Shown here: piece after piece, positions 63,371-64,000 of the stretch
Layout of the letters: every line of letters begins with the position of its first letter
Numbering within the stretch: position 1 is the stretch's first letter
Source of the DNA: Granulicella sp.
GTDB taxonomy: Bacteria; Acidobacteriota; Terriglobia; Terriglobales; Acidobacteriaceae
Direction of reading: 5' to 3'
Length of the DNA stretch: 64,000 nt
Assembly: GCA_027450185.1 (NCBI GenBank)
Contig: DAIDKF010000006.1
Coordinates: 1-64,000, forward strand
Made by a program: the position numbers and the translations under genes
Notes under the pieces: model-generated
The model's input: the letters and a program-made list of their open reading frames with translations, nothing else
Databases searched by the model: none
What the model was told of the DNA's origin: nothing

Positions 63371-64000
63371 ATTCGTCCACTGCCTAACGCCTCTGCTGCT
63401 GTTGTGTCCCCTTGTCATGGGGGCACAGCGAAGCTCCGCGGCGCTCCCCGATGCGCCTCCCATCCACGCCCAGTTGCAGCAGCCGTCCGTAGCGATGCAG
63501 CAGCCGTCCCCTACCATGCAGCAGCCCGCGGCCTCCACGAGCGCTCAGGCCGCCTCATCCTCTGCTCCGCCCGCTGACACTCTCACGCGTCAGCAGGCCG
63601 AGCAGTTGGCCCTCAAGAACAACCCTCGCATCACCGTGGCCGCGCTCCTGGCCCTCGCGCAGAAGCAGGCTGTTCGCGTCACCCGTTCCGCGGAGATGCC
63701 CACCTTCAACGGTGAACTCACCGGCGTCGATGCCGAGGAGGCCTCTCGTGAGGCCACTGGTTCGCTCAATGCCTCCCGTCTCCTCTACCATGTGGGCGCT
63801 GGCATTGAGCTCGATCAGTTGATCACCGACTTCGGCCACACCCACAACCTCGTTGCCTCTTCCAACTTCAAGGCCAAAGCCTACGACCAGCAATCCGAGG
63901 CTACCCGCGAGGAGATTGCCCTCGCTGCCGACGTTGCTTTCTACAATGCTCTCGAAGCCCAAGCCACCCTTCAGGTCGCGCGCAGCACCGTCAAGGCCCG
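63363..64000 (+). CDS. TolC-like outer-membrane efflux channel, 3' end outside window
   Basis: The first 212 codons are visible. A signal peptide (MRKFVHCLTPLLLLCPLVMGAQ) is followed by a Pro/Gln/Ala-rich spacer with three short MQQPS-like repeats (residues 33-58). The TolC-type domain then begins: LTRQQAEQLALKNNPRITVA, a coiled-coil helix, and LDQLITDFGHTHNLVASSNF (the ITDFG strand-helix motif of the outer membrane factor family). The ATG overlaps the pump stop by 8 bp (ATGCGTAA). Together with the two upstream genes it makes a complete tripartite efflux operon. Confidence 0.88.
   Translation, partial: MRKFVHCLTPLLLLCPLVMGAQRSSAALPDAPPIHAQLQQPSVAMQQPSPTMQQPAASTSAQAASSSAPPADTLTRQQAEQLALKNNPRITVAALLALAQKQAVRVTRSAEMPTFNGELTGVDAEEASREATGSLNASRLLYHVGAGIELDQLITDFGHTHNLVASSNFKAKAYDQQSEATREEIALAADVAFYNALEAQATLQVARSTVKA

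Overview
The window looks like part of a chromosome from an acidobacterium of the Terriglobia (Granulicella/Terriglobus/Edaphobacter/Acidobacterium type). The evidence is a TIGR03436-type VWFA protein, a very long Oar-like TonB-dependent receptor with an N-terminal carboxypeptidase-regulatory domain, a cupin that keeps all active-site residues of the Granulicella hydroxynitrile lyase, a GH79 enzyme, YXWGXW and DUF5666 proteins, and GC-rich DNA. I saw no rRNA, tRNA, CRISPR array, insertion sequence or phage gene. The window opens inside one gene and ends inside another.

Layout. 0-3 kb: a 5'-truncated acidobacterial hypothetical gene, a YXWGXW protein, kdsC, the cupin (its stop codon lies in a five-copy 13-bp repeat), a remnant resembling the start of an Lhr helicase, and a DUF5522 gene. 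3-9.5 kb (minus): DUF5666 protein, Oar-like receptor, VWFA protein. 9.7-12.4 kb: egtB and egtD for ergothioneine, then 551 bp of non-coding DNA. 13-14.7 kb (minus): moeA-moaC (molybdenum cofactor). 14.8-22 kb (minus): waaA-lpxK-waaC-methyltransferase-DUF3108-DUF2007-queC with almost no gaps, then a TPR protein closed by a strong hairpin. 22-29.5 kb: GNAT, trmFO, der (minus), dinG, a small membrane protein, queD and queE. 29.5-36.3 kb (minus): a tightly overlapped five-gene set (two CrtI-type FAD enzymes, aldehyde dehydrogenase, acyltransferase, glycosyltransferase) best read as a C30, staphyloxanthin-like carotenoid pathway. 36.4-42.4 kb: DUF1440 protein, an extremely acidic protein, a sodium:solute symporter, an M61 peptidase, a polytopic membrane protein. 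43-50 kb: a 1314-residue NHL/Ig-repeat surface protein, a beta-barrel protein, a GAF/PAS histidine kinase and a single-domain response regulator. 50-57.4 kb: a membrane protein with a Pro/Gln tail, GH79, glmS, and a P-type proton ATPase (minus). 57.7-64 kb: two related small membrane proteins, then a tripartite RND efflux operon whose TolC-like gene runs off the end.

How the genes work together. kdsC, waaA, lpxK, waaC and glmS serve Kdo-lipid A and envelope sugar synthesis. queC, queD and queE give the preQ0 route. egtB/egtD and the carotenoid operon are both antioxidant functions. The most unusual points are the carotenoid operon, the hydroxynitrile-lyase-like cupin, the altered proton-relay residues of the RND pump, the internal sorting-like segment of the giant Ig protein, and the basic N-terminal extension of Der. 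Starts were chosen by ribosome binding sites, overlaps and family starts; they are inferences.
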